Source: Streptomyces roseoverticillatus (GTDB lineage Bacteria > Actinomycetota > Actinomycetes > Streptomycetales > Streptomycetaceae). Taken from it: a stretch of 64,000 bases of DNA. The stretch spans positions 186,001 through 250,000 of the forward strand of contig NZ_JOFL01000019.1 of assembly GCF_000719265.1 (NCBI RefSeq). Reading direction: 5' to 3'. Below are positions 62,836 to 64,000 of the stretch, in pieces. The first letter of the stretch is position 1. Each line of letters starts with the position of its first letter. The translations under genes and the position numbers were made by a program. The notes under the pieces are model-generated. The model searched no databases. It was not told the DNA's origin and was given only the letters and a program-made list of their open reading frames with translations.

Positions 62836-64000
62836 GCGCGCGCTCCTTCGGATGCTGCGGAGGAATCCGCGGACTCGGCGGACTCCGCGGGGTCGGGGGC
62901 GTCCGTGGCGGTCACGGGCGGGGCGTCGGCCTGCAGGGCGCCGGCGAGGTCGGCGAGCTCCTCGGGGAGCTTCGCGGACTCGCTGCGGCCGAGGCCGGCC
63001 AGCTCGACGACGGTGTGCCCGTCCTTGCCGCGGACGGCCCGCACCCAGACGCGGCGGCGCTGGATGAACAGGGAGCCGGCGACGCCGAGGAGGGCCGCGA
63101 CCGCGCCGGCGAGGGCGGTGGCGTTGCCGGGCTGCTGGGAGATCTGGAAGGTGGCCCAGGGCTTGATGCCCTCGAACTTCAGGGTGCCGCCGTCGGGCAG
63201 CTTCATCGTGTCGCCGACCTTGAGGGCCTGCGCGAAGGGCTTGCCGTCCTTGTCCTTGAACTGCTCCATCTTGGACACGTCGAGCTGGTAGACGTTCTGC
63301 GGCGTGCCGCTGTCAGTGCCGAGGCTGCCGTGGTAGGCGGTGAGGACGAGGCGCGGATTGTCCAGGCCGGGGAACTGGGACAGCATGGTGCCGGTCTTCA
63401 GGTCCATGGTGGGCACGAAGTTGCCCTTGAAGCCGATCTGGTCCTTCCCGCCGTCCTTCGTGCGGTAGTCGCCGACCTTGAGGACGGTCGACTCGGTGAT
63501 GTTGTTGTCGATCGGCAGGGACGGGATGCCGCCGCGGAAGGAGACATCGCCCTGGCCGTCGCGGACGGTGACGACGGGCGCGTAGCCGTGGCCGATCAGG
63601 TAGACCTTCGAGCCGGAGGTCTCCAGCGGCTCGTTGACCTTGACCGTGGCCTTGCGGCCGGGCCCGTCGGCGCCCTCGTGGTAGGTGACGTGGGCCTCGT
63701 AGGTGCGCGGGGTGCCGCGCTGCGGGCCGGTGCGCTCGTACGTCGCCTCGAAGTCGTCGAGGTAGAAGCTGAAGGGCCTGAGGTCGTCGGCCGTGAACAG
63801 CGAGCCGGACTTGAAGTCGTCGTACTGGACGAGCGTGTTGGCGAATCCGTCGCCCTCGACGATCAGCTTCTGGCCCTCGGACTTCCACAGCTGCCCGGAG
63901 GCGAAGGCGATGAGCAGCACGATGAGCGCGATGTGGAAGACAAGGTTGCCGGCCTCGCGCAGGTAGCCCTTCTCGGAGGCCACGGAGTCACTGCCCGGCT
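62832..64000 (-). CDS. resB: Cytochrome c biogenesis protein ResB, N-terminus outside window
   Basis: The frame is open through the window edge, so about 389 C-terminal codons are seen. A GTG at 63983 is in frame but lies inside the protein. Visible parts: a helix LVFHIALIVLLIAFASGQLWKSEGQKLIVEGDGFANTLVQYDDFKSG, the long extracytoplasmic domain (VNEPLETSGSKVYLIGHGYAPVVTVRDGQG) and a last helix near ATALAGAVAALLGVAGSLFI. ResB holds haem with CcsB. An acidic Ser/Ala tail ends the protein. Confidence 0.94.
   Translation of the reverse strand, partial: PGSDSVASEKGYLREAGNLVFHIALIVLLIAFASGQLWKSEGQKLIVEGDGFANTLVQYDDFKSGSLFTADDLRPFSFYLDDFEATYERTGPQRGTPRTYEAHVTYHEGADGPGRKATVKVNEPLETSGSKVYLIGHGYAPVVTVRDGQGDVSFRGGIPSLPIDNNITESTVLKVGDYRTKDGGKDQIGFKGNFVPTMDLKTGTMLSQFPGLDNPRLVLTAYHGSLGTDSGTPQNVYQLDVSKMEQFKDKDGKPFAQALKVGDTMKLPDGGTLKFEGIKPWATFQISQQPGNATALAGAVAALLGVAGSLFIQRRRVWVRAVRGKDGHTVVELAGLGRSESAKLPEELADLAGALQADAPPVTATDAPDPAESAESADSSAASEGARA

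Overview
The window reads as a piece of a Streptomyces-type actinomycete chromosome. It has very high GC with GC-rich third codon positions, many GTG starts and one TTG start, 4-base GTGA/ATGA start-stop overlaps inside operons, futalosine-route menaquinone genes, a 14-gene complex I operon and Streptomyces-style accessory pairs (XRE regulator plus DUF397). From memory the gene order resembles the nuo/mqn region of the Streptomyces coelicolor chromosome. I could not run an alignment.

Layout. 1-5.6 kb: end of an EamA/RarD permease, a secreted zinc aminopeptidase, and an ABC exporter pair behind a LolA-like protein. 6-10.3 kb: a long-chain polyprenyl diphosphate synthase, then an ATP-grasp/flavoprotein pair whose last gene runs into a 118-bp repeat. 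10.6-13.1 kb: fumarylacetoacetase, a GPP34 protein and a lipoprotein. 13.2-29.3 kb: nuoN to nuoA on the minus strand, with a good Rex operator match in front of nuoA. 30-32.2 kb: an NlpC/P60 hydrolase behind a Crp-like palindrome and an ArsR-like regulator. 32.3-37.1 kb: an accessory block with ATPase, XRE, DUF397, a degenerate NUDIX protein, a radical SAM protein with an unusual Cys motif and a PIMT-like methyltransferase. 37.1-46.6 kb: a menaquinone-linked block (geranylgeranyl-reductase-like protein, MenG/UbiE, mqnC, mqnA) with a Ser/Thr kinase and an esterase. 46.8-51.7 kb: a cold-shock protein with a hairpin in its leader, a lipase, and an acyl-CoA ligase with its TetR regulator. 51.8-53.3 kb: a cation symporter behind a cysteine-rich leader peptide. 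53.4-59.3 kb: DUF4229, mqnE, Lrp, ubiX, UbiA-type prenyltransferase and UbiD-type decarboxylase. 59.6-64 kb: a Tat phospholipase C behind a PHO-box-like array, then ccsB and resB for cytochrome c maturation.

How it fits together. Most genes serve one respiratory theme. The side chain (polyprenyl synthase), head group (MqnA, MqnE, MqnC), prenylation (UbiA), decarboxylation (UbiD with UbiX), methylation (UbiE) and possibly saturation (geranylgeranyl-reductase-like protein) of menaquinone are all here. So are the NADH dehydrogenase that reduces it and the cytochrome c maturation proteins that serve the oxidizing end. Only MqnB and MqnD of the core route are not seen.

The most unusual parts are the 32-37 kb accessory block, the cysteine leader peptide before the symporter, matching TetR palindromes at 50.6 and 51.7 kb, and a dispersed GC-rich palindrome family confined to gene ends and spacers.
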